DNA of 64,000 nucleotides from Viola odorata (lineage: Eukaryota > Streptophyta > Magnoliopsida > Malpighiales > Violaceae). Below the pieces are notes generated by a model. It searched no databases, was not told where the DNA came from, and was given only the letters and a program-made list of their open reading frames with translations. The DNA lies in the NCBI GenBank assembly GCA_963691705.1, contig OY829537.1:76839352-76903351 (forward strand). The letters run 5' to 3'. The position numbers were made by a program, and so were the translations under genes. The first letter of the stretch is position 1. Every line of letters begins with the position of its first letter. This document shows, in pieces, positions 1-11,418 of the stretch.

Positions 1-812
1 TTCTTCTTACCTCTACTCAGGCTTTCGAAGTTCTTTCCTCTTAAAGGTACTTTCTTCTCCTTTCCTTCATCTTCTCGATTTCTATTTCTTTGCTTCTGCC
101 ATGGCAAAGACTCGTCGTTCTGAGTCAAAATCCATAGATGAGAAGAAAATAGATACCACAGTTAGTGTTATTACTACCGAGGCCATTCTCCGGGAGCACT
201 TGGCCACTCACGGTGCCGTTATTCCTGATGGCTACCAAGCCATAGTCGCCCCTGGGTCAGTACGTTTGAACAGCGTTCTGGCCGGCAATCGTAGGGTCTT
301 ATACGCCCAGATGTTTCGCTATGGTTTCCGGCTCCCTATCGATCCTTTCGTCAAAGATTTGCTTATTGTTGGCAATTTTAATCCTGCCCAGTTAGCCCCA
401 AATGCATATTGTTGTGTTTATGCCTTCTTGGAACTTTGTAGATATAAGGGGATTACTTCCCCTTCTCTTTTGTTGCTTAGATCCCTTTTCAAATTGATGA
501 AGTGTCGGGGTGTGATAACCATATCGCCCCGCTTTGATGATGATTCTCTCAAGTCTTTTACTTGGAAATTACTCCATATCGAGTCTTCTGTCGAGGCTTA
601 GAAAAAGGAGTTCTTTCTGGTGGATCTTCCTGACGCTCCTGGTCCCGAGTGGCGCTCTGGGTTTAACCAAGACGTCCAAGATGGCATTTGGAGTCGGCTA
701 GGGACACTTCCCGCTCGTGAACAAGGATGGTTGGACACCTTACTCCAACTGGAGATTAGCGTTCACATTCGACTTACGGCCTGTAGAACGGCCATTCAAG
801 ATTGTGTTAGGC

Positions 813-882
813 GTGAGTATCACGTTACTCTTTTTCCTTTCCTCGCTGATACTAACGCTGACATCATTTTGTGGTTTTGCAG
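813..882 (+). other. Intron 1 of orfD (A1)
   Basis: It has donor GTGAGT, a pyrimidine-rich stretch and acceptor TTTTGCAG. Removal joins the frame of the 101-812 exon to MDPAYRPESVRRR. The paralogous orfC has an intron at the equivalent place and phase (62597-62661 in A2, 20611-20676 in B). Confidence 0.8.
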
Positions 883-1229
883 CGATGGATCCTGCTTACA
901 GACCAGAGAGTGTAAGAAGGCGTTTAAAGAGAGCTCAGGACAGGGAAGACAGGGAGAGAGCTGCTTCGGAAGCCACTGATACTCCTTCTGAGTTACCGGC
1001 TACTTCTGCGAATCTCGCTCAAGTATCCTCTTCTTCTGTGGGTGAAGGGAATACTGACATTCCTAAAGGTGTGCCCATCGTGACCGTTGCTGCTCCTTCG
1101 TCTTCTCAGGCCCCTAAGGCCATTGCCAGAGGAAAAAAGAAGAAAAGAACGCGGAGTATCGCCACTCTTACTCCTTCTCCCGACGCTGCGGGTTCTTCGG
1201 AGGCACCTCCTCCTTCCAACACTGCTACT

Positions 1230-1305
1230 GTAAGCGTGTTTTTAATCGCGATATGTTGCGCATCGATATTTATCGCTATCTGATTTATCTTCCTTTCCTT
1301 TGTAG
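1230..1305 (+). other. Intron 2 of orfD (A1)
   Basis: It has donor GTAAGC and acceptor TTTGTAG. The following exon begins GAAACTGTTGTAGTTACT. Element B has the same acceptor context (TCTTAG then GAAACTAACATCATT) at about 36765, so this intron is shared between families. Confidence 0.78.
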
Positions 1306-2418
1306 GAAACTGTTGTAGTTACTGCTCTCATTCCCTCAGGCGATATGGATCTGACCTATGTGGTGACGGGCGCCTCAAAGAGGGCCCGGATAGAGGGCGA
1401 GGGTGAAAACATATCCTCTTCTAACGTCGCGAGCGAGGGTGACCCTATCAATGCTCTTGATTCTGCCATGGTTCCTCCACGTGGACATTCTACGGAAGTT
1501 TTGGGGAATCTGGGTAGTGCTGACCCTTTTGGCTCTTCGCCCAATTCCTTTGGCGGGCCTATCCATTCATTTCCCTCTCATTTAGGCTATCAGGACGTCC
1601 TGCAGGATTTCGCGGGCTATCAGCCTCATGGTGTTTTCCTGGCTCCGGGCAGTTCTTCCTCACAGGTTCGCGCTCCCGCCCCCCTGGCTTTCACTCCTTC
1701 AGGCGTTCCTTGGCGGCAACGCTATGGTGAAGGCGGAAGCACTTTTAATTTTGCGGCAGATCTTTGCCCGCTAAATGGGGTTGGCGAAGTGACCCATCAA
1801 GTTGAATTATTTGATTTCCGTGCCCGTGGCTTGGCAGCTATCGGGGGCGATGGTTCAGATGAGGTTTCTGCCCTGCTGGCTTCTCAGATTCTAGCGTCAT
1901 CTGCGGAACGGGAGACCTTTCTTTCTCTGGCTGATGACGACAAGGCAAACTCCCTCCGCACTGGCCTCTTCTCCAGTATGATGAAATTCCATTATTGGGC
2001 TGAGGAGGTGAAGCATCAACTTGCTACCCTTCGTTCCGTCTCAGCGGAGCTATCCCAAGAGCGGAATGATAAGAAAAAGGTGCTGGATGAGCATTCCAGA
2101 GTTATACTAGATCATCAGGATCTACAGAAACGGCATTCCGCGCTGGAAAAAACTTTGGCAGAGGAGCAGGCCAAAGTGACTGCTTTGGAAAATGAGAAGT
2201 CAGCTTTGGAGAAGGAGAAGGCGGCTTTGGCGGAAGAGTCAGCCGATATGAGCTGGTGGTATGCCGAACAGACTGCCAGTGTTCTGGTTAAGTGTTTCGA
2301 GGAAATCCACGGGGTAGATGCCTACAAGGGCGAAGAGGTTGCGAAAGCCTTTCTACAGAAATCTGCCCATATCCATGAGGCAGGCTATCGCCAAGCCAAG
2401 GCCGCGAGTTGGAAATGA

Positions 2419-3535
2419 AGAATCCCCGAGAGCTGATATGTCATGGCACTTTGCCGTTCCTTCTAGCGATAAGCATCGCCTAGTTTTTGTCTTTTATGCC
2501 TACGGCATAATCATTTTGAACACTGGATCTTTGTAAATCCTTGAGATGCCTTTAATATATCTAAGCAATCTCTTATCACTGTTCTTCCTTTGTATTTGTC
2601 TCCTCGCGAGACTTCTTTTATCACTGAGGTTGACTTATCCTCATAGTGTGCTTACTTTGTCGAACAAACCCTTAGTATTTCCACCAAAATGACTAAGGTC
2701 TATATCGGGTAGGCCTTTCGATAAGCTTATCGGTATCATGACCACCACTCCTTCCGCTGTTCGGGAGTATTCTGCACATTTCTAATTGTAGATCATCAGT
2801 AACAAAATGAGTTTTGAGAGAGAGTGATTTACCCGTAGGAGCCTTTCCGCTGCCGTCACAGGGCTTTATCACGGAACCCGTTTCGAATCGCGTTTCCCCT
2901 CAGTTCTATACTTCGCCAGGGATTACTCATCCGGTTACTAATTGGAATTACGCGATTCTCCACGTTCCCCTTATCTCTCGATCGGCCTCAAAAGTGCCTC
3001 ATCTCATGAGCAGTCGGATCAAGACTCTCACAAGGCTAGGAATTTTCACTTTTAGGCTTTGACCTCTTGTTTAGAACCGTGTCCTTTCTTAATGGTTTAG
3101 CTATACTAGCCCGACCATTAAGATAGGATTCTTGTTTCTAAACAGAGTTTCTATTTCTTTGGGACGTGTCTTGTCTTGATGTACCGTCTCCACGAGAACG
3201 GCCAGCACAAGAAAAGAACTTTTCACTCCCAAAGATTCCGGGCGGTGCCCTCACTTAGTGAGCCATCTGATCAAGATCGGTCATCACAAGGATAGGACTT
3301 TTCACCCCCGGGAGCGTCAAGGATTTTTCGATCCGACGCTAATCAAGGATACACTGGGTCATGCCCTCACTTAGTGGGCCATCTGATCAAGACCGACCAT
3401 CACAAGGATAGGACTTTTCACTCCCAGGGTATCCCCCTTTTTATCTGCACAAAAGCAACCACAAACCCACGAAAACTCTCACATCGAGCGTTAGCCAAGG
3501 TTAGGGTTGTTATAATCCAAATAGTGCAGATAAAA
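2419..3535. other. A1 spacer between orfD and the integrase end
   Basis: This is non-coding DNA separating two convergent genes, the plus-strand orfD and the minus-strand pol. Its left half (2419-2990) shows no gene. Its right half carries diverged tandem units described separately. Tat/Ogre-type elements are known to hold variable repeats in this 3' region. Confidence 0.6.
2990..3430. repeat. Diverged tandem repeats in A1 3' spacer
   Basis: Two clear units start at 3245 and 3361 (about 117 bp apart). Each has 'ccctcacttagtg', then 'gccatctgatcaaga', then 'atcacaaggataggactttt'. Older degraded units occur near 2998 and 3180. Element B has six units of the same motif with a 92-bp period at 40462-40975. 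Confidence 0.75.
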
Positions 3536-5503
3536 TTAAACTCTAGAGTAATATAATTTCAAACGAGCGATATTCCAAGAGTTGGATAGGGGTGTACTGT
3601 CAAGTGTCTCCAGGCGATAGGCTCCTCTCCCCACAACGTGGGTGACGCGATATGGTCCTTCCCAGTTAGGGCTAAGTTTCCCCATTCGCTGTCCAGCCGC
3701 TCGCCGGTCTCGGAGCACCAGGTCACCAATTTTCAGCAATCGCTCTTTCACATGCCTGTTATGATAACGGGACATTTTTCGTTTATAATACTGTGTTTTC
3801 AGAAGGACTTCTTCTCGAACCTCTGGTAACGCGTCTAGGTTAGCACGTAACCGTTCCTCATTTAGTTCCTCACGAAAGTGAGCCACCCGTAAGCTCATGG
3901 CCCCGATTTCCACTGGCGTTACGGCTTCAGTTCCGAAAGCCAACGCGAAAGGCGTTTCTCCAGTGCTAGTTTTCACAGTCATGCGGTATGCCCACATCAC
4001 ATATGGCAGCTCGTCAGCCCACTTCTTTTTAGACCCCTCCAGGTTTTTCTTGATACCACTGAGGATGCTCCTATTAGTTACTTATGCCTGTCCGTTGGTT
4101 TGTGGGTGAGCCACGGAAGAAAATCGCTGCTCAATCCCAAATTCCGAGCATTGGTCTTTGAAGAATTGGCTAGTGAACTGGGTCCCGTTATCGCTGACAA
4201 GGATACGAGGCACCCCGAATCTCATGATGACTTGGTGTTTGAAAAAACGCCATGTTTTTTCTGCTGTGATCGTGGCAACCGCTTCAGCTTCCGCCCACTT
4301 CGTAAAATAGTCCACAGCCACTATTACAAATTTCAGTTGGGATCTCGCCTTTGGAAATGGACCCAGGATATCAATCCCCCATTTGGCGAAAGGACAAGGG
4401 GCGATAATTTCAGATATTTCAGTGGCTGGACGTCGAGGAATTTTAGCGAATTCCTGACACTTGGGACAAGTTTGCACGTAATTGTGGCAATCCCTTCATA
4501 TGGTGGGCCAGTAGAATCCCGATCTGAAAACTTGTGCCGCCATGGTGCCGCCCGACACGTGCATTCCGCATATCCCTTCATGGATTTCAAGCAGGGTGTG
4601 AAGACCCTCTTGTTCAGTTATACATTTGGCGGCGGGGTGAGAAAAACATCTCCGAATAAGCTCCCCGTCATAGTACGTGCAGCGAGCAGCCTGTTTCAGC
4701 ACTTTCATCTTTTCAGCGTTACCTTCAGGTAGCTCTTCGTTCTTTAAGTACTTTATTACTGGAATTCGCCAATCATTCTCAAGCTCATTCACACATAAGG
4801 AGGCTTGTTCCTCCATGAAGGACGGCACCGATAGCTCACGATAATAAATACCCTTTGGTATTGATGCTTCCGGGTTTGCGGCCAGCTTGGCAAGGTAATC
4901 GGCTTCAGCGTTTTCCTCTCTAGGAACGTGCTCGAAGCTGATTTGCATGCCCTCTTTCTTTATCTCCGTTAACTCTCGCGCTACCTTAGCGAGGTACTGC
5001 ACCATGATAGGTTCTCGGGCCTGAGAGTGTCCTGAGACTTGGTCAATTATTAATTTGGAGTCCCCACAAATTTTCAGACGCAGGTCTCCTGTCTGGCCAG
5101 TATCGCGCCTCCCTTTAGAAGAAAACTCTCGCCCTATTCTGAGTCCAGCTAGCAACGCCTCATATTCGGCTGCGTTATTGGACAAAGGCTGTAAGATTCG
5201 GATAGCATACCGTATCCGCATATCGTGAGGCCCGTTTATGAAGATTCCGGCCCCCGCCAATTCTTGGTTTTTGGCTCCGTCCACATGAACGATCCAAAGG
5301 TCCGTATATGTTTCAGGGAATGGGAGATCCATATCATTCCATTCCGCTTCAGGTACACCACTCAGAGGGTCCTCCGTGAAGGTACATTCCGCTATGAAGT
5401 CAGCCAGGACCTGGGCCTTTACGGATGGTCGGGACTGGTACCTTAAACCATACTGCTCGAGTTCTAGTGCCCAGATCAGCATTCTGCCTGAAGATTCAGG
5501 CTT
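3536..5503 (-). pseudogene. pol: A1 pol, C-terminal part: second RNase H and integrase
   Basis: This continues in frame after the TGA at 5504-5506. The first domain is an extra RNase H of the type Tat elements acquired. Its acidic residues are in HVDGAKN, AAEYEALLAGL, GDSKLIIDQV and NAEADYLAK. The integrase follows, with a His/Cys zinc region (HTLLEIHEGICG ... CPKCQ) and core motifs WGIDILGPFP, VSDNGTQF and HPQTNGQA. Two further stops break it: TGA at 4496-4498 (element B has Arg there) and TAA at 4082-4084. The TAA replaces the catalytic Glu codon of the DDE triad. The C-terminal segment (LSPNWEGPYRV, then NSWNIARLKLYY) ends at 3536. Confidence 0.9.
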
Positions 5504-7540
5504 TCAAAATATCCTCTTCAAGGGCTGGTCTGTAAGCACAATGATAGGATAAGACTGGAAGTATCGGTCCATCTTACGGGCGGCCTGTATGAGGGCGAAC
5601 GCTATTTTTTCAATTCGGGCATATCGCAATTCCGCGTCCTTTAGGACATGACTCACAAAATACACTGGGCGATGTGAGTGGTTATCGTCTCGAACGAGGA
5701 CGGCACTGACCACTTCGTCCGCTGCGCCCAAGTACAAGTATAAGGTATCGCCTACCTCAGGCCTTGTCAATAATAAATCAGATGATAAATATTCTTTCAA
5801 GTCCATGAACACTTGTTCACATTCCGGGGTCCACCCAAACGTGGCTTTCTGGCGTATGACTTTAAAGAAGGGGAGGCACTTTTCTCCTTGCTTGGAGATG
5901 AACCGTCTTAGGGCGATGACGCGCCCTGTCAGTCTTTGTACTTCCTTAACGGTTCTTGGCGATATCATGTCATGTATGGCTTTAACCTTGGAAGGATTAG
6001 GCTGGATACCTTTCTGGCTCACCACGTAGCCCAAGAATTTACCCGTCTGAAATGCAAACATGCACTTTCGGGGGTTTAGCTTCATGCGATATTTTTTCAT
6101 CACATCAAGAACTTCCTTTAGATCCCGTAGGTGATTCTGAAAATTAGCGCTCTTCACCAGTATGTCATCAACGTATGCTTCCACGTTTCTCCCTATTTGT
6201 TCCTCAAAAATTTTATTGGCCAATCGTTGAAACGTGGCTCCCGCGTTCTTCAGCCCAAATGGCATCGCTGTATAACAATACGTGGCTTTAGGAGTAAGGA
6301 AAGCAGTCTTCTCCTCATCCTCCAGAGCCATAGGGATTTGATGATATCCGGAGTTGGCGTCCAACGAGCTTAGATACGCGTACCCGGCAGTTTGGTCAAC
6401 CAACTGATCTATGCGAGGGAGCGGGTAGCAATCCTTAGGACAGGCATCGTTCAAATCGGTGAAGTCAATACACATACGCCAATCTCCATTGGGCTTAGGA
6501 ACAAGAACCGGGTTGGCTAACCAAGTGGGATACTGTACTTCGCGAATGAAACCCGCGTTAAGGAGCTTGGCAACTTCCTTTTCTACGGCTGACGCCTTTT
6601 CAGTAGAGAACGCCCGTCGTTTCTGTTGGACTGGCCTAGCGTTAGGGTCAACGTTAAGCCTATGCTCGGCTATTTCTCGTGATATACCTGGCATATCGGC
6701 GTGTTTCCACGCGAAATTTCCTTGGCATTTGTTCAACAACCGTGCCAGTTGAAGGCTTTCCGCCGGGCTGAGCTTTTCACTTACCAGGAAACTGGTCTCC
6801 TCTTTGCCTATCACCGGCACAGATATCATCTTGTCAAGGGGCTGAGCGCGCTTTCCATCACCCTGCTCATAAGGGTCAGCCGCTACACACACATATTTAT
6901 CACAACTCTTCTGAGTCATGAGCGAATAGCATTCCGCGGCTAATTTCTGATCGCCTTTTATCGACACCACTCCATCCCAGGAAGGGTATTTCATCTTTAA
7001 ATGTTTTTGTGAGATCGCCACTCCGAAGCGGTTGAGGAAAGGTCGTCCGAGTATGACGTTATAAGGCAGATTCAAGTCCACAACAAGGAACAACAGATTC
7101 TCTGATCGTTTGAAGGTGTCTTCTCGGAAGTATACGGGTAAGGTGATTATCCCCGTGACCGGGATAGGAGTCCCATCCACCCCGACTATGTGTCTCTTAC
7201 TAGGCGTTAGCTCATTAGTGGGGCATTTCAGGAGATTGTAAGCTTCCAGCGAAAAGAGGTTGACAGCACTCCCGTTGTCAACAAGAGTCCTTCTTATCCC
7301 ATGACTGGCAATAATAGGTGTGACTACCAGGGCGTCATTATGAGGATAGATAACGCCTTTTTCGTCCTCTTCTGAAAAGGATAAGATCATGCGATCAAGT
7401 ATGCCTATCGCTCCACCTTTCTTTGTCATACCCTCTCGCGTACGCTTTTCTCCTTTCGCCACCATCGACTGTTCTGATTCATCTGTATAGGGGATCCCTC
7501 CCGCTATGATGTTAGTCATCGGGATGTCATCGCCATCTAT
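5504..7540 (-). pseudogene. pol: A1 pol, N-terminal part: protease, reverse transcriptase, RNase H
   Basis: Protease is recognised by DNGSAVNLFS (active-site codons 7268-7279) and the ILGRPFLNRFG flap region. RT has PVLVPKPNGDWRMCIDFTDLN, LDANSGYHQI and the catalytic YVDD at 6164-6175, all intact. The first RNase H follows (LYLYLGAADEVVSAVLV, ARIEKIAFAL). The frame is continuous from 8848 and ends at TGA 5504-5506. Element B has an Arg codon there, so this is a CGA-to-TGA type change. The boundary with gag at about 7540 is approximate, because gag and protease are one frame. Confidence 0.9.
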
Positions 7541-9405
7541 CGCGAAAGTTTCCTCACCCTTTCCTTCCGGAGCGCTATCAGGCTGTAGGACCCGAGGGGG
7601 TCTTGGTCGTTCGTCTGTCGCTCTTCTTACAGGATTATTTCGGGCATCTTCCCTCACTTGAGTCGCGAATTCTCCCAAATATCCTTCTTCCACCAAGCGT
7701 TCTATCGCCCACTTCAATTCTCTACAAACCTCGGTGGAATGTCCCCTAGCTTTATGGAATTTACAGTAGGCATTTTCTCTTTTTCCCAAGAGCACTCCAG
7801 GTTTCGTGGGTGCTGGATAACGGATAGGAAGATTTCGGTGTTCTGCTATCGCCAGGATCTCGGCTCTTGGTACGTTCAGGGAAGGAAAGTCTGGATCATA
7901 CGCCCGATTTTTATGAGCGTTCCCTTGACGCTGATGAGGGGAATCACCTTGTTTTCCTTTCGAAGAACTTCCTTTCTGCCTATCCGAGGTTTTTGGAATA
8001 TGATCTTTTCGTCGGGCGTAATCGTCAATGTAGCGATCATCAATCAGAGGATTCGCAGGAGTGGCGGGGATGTGAGGTGCCCCAAGTGGCATATTAAATG
8101 TTCTATCTCTGTTCTCTTCTTCTTCCATTTTTGCGTAGTTGTAGGCCTTGAGTCTTAATGCGTCCAGAGATATTGGAGGATCCACCATTAAAGCCTCTTT
8201 CAGCTTCCCGTAATGGCAATTTCTTTTCAGAGCTTCTATGGCGAAATCGATAGTGACACCCGGCGTTAACGACATTTCCAAATCGAATCGGCTGAGAAAT
8301 TCTTTTAAAGTCTCTTGAGGCTTCCGTTGTATGTCAAATAACGCCGCGGCAGATTTCCGAATGGGAATTGCCGTACTAAATCTGCTCCGAAATTTATATT
8401 CTAGCTGTGTAAAATTACCAATGGATCCACTAGGAAGACCTTCAAACCAGAGTCGTGCCACTCCTGATAAGGTCATGACGAATATCTGACACAAAGCTGC
8501 ATCACTGTGGGTCTGAAACTGAACGAAGTCCTTCACTTTATTAATGTGCGAAATAGGATCTTTAGTACCATCGTAAGTATCAGCGGGAAGCTTCACTCGC
8601 CTGCTGACCCTATGTCGCCTTACGCGACGACTGAAAGGATGTCCAGAGGTATCATCAAGAATCTCACGCGCATGACGTGGGGGAGATATGTCCCCTTGTC
8701 GCCCCCTTTCTCGAGGTTCAGGTGTATGATGTCGCCTAGGAGACCGACTGCGACTTCTGGGCGAACGACTTCGATACCTCCTGCTACTGGATCTTTCACT
8801 GTATTCGGGAGATAAACTCCTGTTTGTTCCTTCCCTCCGTCGGCCCAACGGTTCCTTAACGCCTCAAGCTGCCTGTCTTCCTGGGGATAGAGTCCTTGCG
8901 GCATTTGTGGTACATAAGCCTCTACTCTTCCTTGAGTGAGCTGTACAAGACTAACCGGGGGCTCTCCCGCTGACAGAGGCATTTGGGAGTTTTCTGGAAA
9001 CAACGGGGGCAAAAGTCGATCAGCAATAATAGATGGTGTGAACGTGATGCGAGGAGGAACATTAGATCCAGAAGCGCCAGGCGTGATTCTTGTGACCATG
9101 TCAGTCAAATATTCCAAGCGGGAACGAAGAGCCGCTATTTCCATAGCAAAGGGATTATTATTATTAGGCACAAATCCTCCTGAAAGAGGGGTATAAAGAT
9201 CAGATCCCACAGTCTGTGATGAAGAAATAACCGTCTGCGAAGAGACAGATCCTCCGGCGATCCCGACCGAAAGGTCCAGAGATCCCGAAATAGTCGATTG
9301 TGACGTCATAGAGAGATCAGCAGTAGCAAAGGGGAACAACCGCCTGCGTGTTGAGAAAGGAATATTAGAGAATGTTGATCGGACCGGCTCCGATCTGGCT
9401 GTCAT
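7541..9405 (-). pseudogene. gag: A1 gag
   Basis: The likely start is 9405 (MTARSEPV...). It aligns with the gag start of element B at 50753 (MASGSESTP...), and the next upstream Met at 9456 has no counterpart. The N-terminal part is read to about 8850 and then the frame changes; from 8848 a second frame carries an Arg/Ser-rich stretch (RSRSPRSRSRSPRRHH). The retrotransposon gag core follows (HINKVKDFVQFQTHSD, LWFEGLPSGSI). A variant zinc knuckle, C-x2-H-x4-H-x4-C (CKFHKARGHSTEVC), is typical of this lineage. In element B the same two parts are in one frame, so the shift in A1 is an indel and not programmed. Confidence 0.85.
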
Positions 9406-9470
9406 AACCGTTCCACTCTCCCGACCGAACAGAGCTTGGCTATTAAGGACGCTCACTTAATACACCAAGG

Positions 9471-9488
9471 CTCTCAATGAAAGAACCA
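9471..9488 (-). other. Primer-binding-site candidate of A1
   Basis: On the minus strand, the LTR end TTATCA is followed two bases later by TGGTTCTTTCATTGAGAG. Element B has TGGTGCTTTCATTGAGAG at 50821-50838. Position and TGG start fit a tRNA primer site. I could not assign the tRNA. Confidence 0.6.
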
Positions 9489-9686
9489 TTTGATAAGATC
9501 CGAGACCTCTTCTGAGCGGAACGGCAGCCACAGGTGGTCGTACAGGAGGCGTCGGAGGTACCTGCAAAGCGCCGGAGGGGGACTCCGGCGTAGACACTCC
9601 GATGCTTAAGTCAGTTCAAGTTTTCAAAGTAGTAGAGTTTCTCCAAGATGATCTCGATCTCTCCCCCTGTTTGGTAAGGTGGGGGG

Positions 9687-9695
9687 TATTTATAG
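9687..9695 (-). promoter_or_regulatory. TATA box of A1 5' LTR
   Basis: The minus strand reads CTATAAATA, which places transcription towards gag. The equivalent sequence stands at 13955-13963 and 51042-51050 in element B LTRs. Confidence 0.7.
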
Positions 9696-9825
9696 ACCGA
9701 AATTAGCTATACCTGACAGCGATAGGGGTAGACATCATCTGAAGATATCGTTTCGAGCGATATCAGGTACGTCATCGCGGGCGATAATCGAGTGAGGCCT
9801 ATCTGGGGCGATATATTCTCCAGTC

Positions 9826-9898
9826 TCCTAGGATGGGATGACGCCGTGCTTATAAAGACGCATGAGATCCCCCCCCGCTGAAGTCGACCATCCTAGGA
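9826..9898. repeat. Inverted repeat with poly-C loop in A1 LTR
   Basis: Arms TCCTAGGATGG (9826-9836) and CCATCCTAGGA (9888-9898) pair perfectly over 11 bp. The C-run lies in the loop. In element B LTRs both arms change together (TCCTGGGATGG/CCATCCCAGGA), so pairing is preserved. Confidence 0.75.
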
Positions 9899-10011
9899 AA
9901 TTTCCGCTGGCCCAGGCGATAGGTTGGCATTTCAGGGAAGCGTATAGAAACTTGTCCAGGATAGATGCCGTAGCCCCAATGTTGCCGTCAGGAGCATTCC
10001 AATTGTTATCA

Positions 10012-11418
10012 GTGTTCTTGGGTTAGGGTTGGTTTTTGGTGTCAGTTTTGAAGCAATAGATGGTTGTAGTTTAGGGTAGGTGTTTTGCTTGGCAAGAAAT
10101 GGGGGATTTTTGGTATCTTTGTTAGGTTTAGGTGTAAAAGAAGAAGAATTCCAAGAAGGTTTAAAAGGTGTAGAAGAAGAATTGTAAGGGACTTTAGGTT
10201 TAGAATTTACTTGCCTCTCAATTTTCAATGATAGATGAAGCATTTTATCCAATGTGTTGTAAGTTTGAAAGTTGAATTGGTAAGTGATTTCTTTATTGAA
10301 GCCACCCAAAAACTGAGCCAGTGTAGCTTCCACACTTTCATTCACATTTGCTCACATCAAACAAGTTTGCATCTCATGAAAATAATCATTCACACTCCGA
10401 GTGCCTTGTGCCAACCTTTGAAGCTTTTGGTGCAAGTCACAAATATGATAAGTTCGTCTCCTTCTCTCATACTTAAGCTCTTTCCAAGATGCTACTTGTG
10501 AAATTCTCTCCAATCTACTAGTCATCACTAGTTTATCCCACCAATAAATGGCCATGTCAACAAACTCCACAATACAAACCTTAAATTTCTTTTCTTCCGA
10601 ATAGTTGTAACATGCGAATAAACGCTCCACTTTGCTTTCCCAATCATAATAGGCCTTGGGGCCTTCTTTCCCTTCAAATGGAGGCATGGAAAGTTTGATG
10701 CTTGAGAAGTTGTTGTCAAAACGGTCCTCTTGGTGATACCTCCTCTCTCTCGGCTCATAGTCCTCATCAAAATAAAATCGCCGATCACCATGGATGTGCT
10801 CATAATTAGGTGCTTCATATCGGTCTTGAGGCGTTGCTCTTTAGTGAGAACGGGGACTTTCATAAAAGCCTCCATCCTCCGAAATCCCTGGAGGGGGCAC
10901 ATAGGCATTAACCATATGCAATGGGATACCAATGTGAGGACTTCGAGGAGCGGGTGCGCAAGTGCCTTTGCTTGGGTAAGGGGCTAAGATTTTGACCCTT
11001 ATTAGAAAGAGTGCCTTGGCCATCCTCTAGGGAAAGATTAACCTCTTGCCGAGAATGATCTCCATACACATCATCCTCCTCAGTATGCTCACTCAAGGCA
11101 ATCACTCATTCCGTATTGTCACTTGCCCTCAGCATGCCATAATAATCAACACTATTGGGATCATTAGGCCAAGTCAGTTACTGGTAGTGAGTAATCAATT
11201 TTCTAGCTTGAGGTGGAGGTTGATCATACCTCTTTTTTCCAAGTATCCATTTGGCTTAAGAGCATCTTATTTGTATGCTCTTGTTTTTCCTATTGGAGCA
11301 TCATTCGAGCCATAAATTGCTTAGTTTCCTCCAAATGCACCGTGAGTGAGGCAAGGGCTGGAGGTAAGGTGGAAGACTCATGCAAGCCCTCACCTTGCGC
11401 ATTTGGACCATTATACAT
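10012..11418 (-). pseudogene. gag: Chromovirus-like gag remnant interrupted by A1
   Basis: Several broken minus-strand frames together spell a gag protein. It starts near 11418 (MYNGPNAQGEGLHESS), continues past a stop near 10841, and reaches a retrotransposon gag domain at 10687-10352 (PPFEGKEGPKAYYDWESKVE, AIYWWDKLV, HQKLQRLAQGTRSVNDYF). It ends in LGGFNKEITYQFNFQTYNTL ... KIERQV at about 10330-10200. The sequence stops abruptly at 10011, where the A1 LTR begins. The missing zinc knuckle and pol would be beyond the other end of A1. The family resembles chromoviruses, not Tat or Athila. It is older than A1 and has multiple frameshifts. Confidence 0.8.

Larger units (their letters stand above)
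101..2418 (+). pseudogene. Antisense spliced gene orfD of element A1 (Transposase_28-like domain plus coiled coil)
   Basis: This gene runs opposite to gag-pol. I read three exons, 101-812, 883-1229 and 1306-2418, separated by a 70-bp intron (GTGAGT...TTTTGCAG) and a 76-bp intron (GTAAGC...TTTGTAG). Joined, they give one frame of about 723 codons. The N-terminal 170 residues resemble the plant 'putative gypsy type transposon' domain (motifs NRRVLYAQMFRYGFRLP and YAFLELCRYKGI). The middle is Ser/Pro/Ala rich with a basic patch (ARGKKKKRTRS). The C-terminus is a long Lys/Glu coiled coil ending in a conserved MSWWY region. A TAG at 599-601 sits where the A2 paralogue has Trp, so a G-to-A change has probably killed it. 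The start at 101 has CCATGG context. The homologue in element B is at 36423-39475. Its function is unknown. Confidence 0.8.
1..10011 (-). mobile_element. Tat-lineage Ty3/gypsy retrotransposon A1, truncated by window start
   Basis: The element is read on the minus strand. Its 5' LTR is at 9491-10011, followed leftwards by a primer-binding-like site, gag, protease, RT, RNase H, a second RNase H, integrase, a repeat-bearing spacer and an opposite-strand gene (101-2418). The 3' LTR lies left of the window. Two RNase H domains plus an extra antisense gene between integrase and the 3' LTR are hallmarks of the plant Tat/Retand group. It inserted into an older gag sequence, which continues from 10012. 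The LTR is nearly the same as that of A2 at 58835, so both belong to one family. The pol frame is continuous apart from three stop codons, so the copy is fairly young but dead. Confidence 0.93.
9491..10011 (-). mobile_element. 5' LTR of A1
   Basis: This 521-bp LTR is bounded by TGATAA...TTATCA, a 6-bp inverted repeat with TG/CA ends. It closely matches 58835-59363 (A2), differing mainly by an 8-bp length change near 9551. The minus-strand TATA box is at 9687-9695. It contains a poly-C tract inside an 11-bp inverted repeat. The right flank is an unrelated gag remnant. Confidence 0.93.

Noticed and set aside
8620..8848. Overlap of two A1 gag frames as a programmed frameshift site
   Set aside because: In element B the corresponding parts (50753-50262 and 50174 on) are in one frame, so the A1 shift is most simply an indel.
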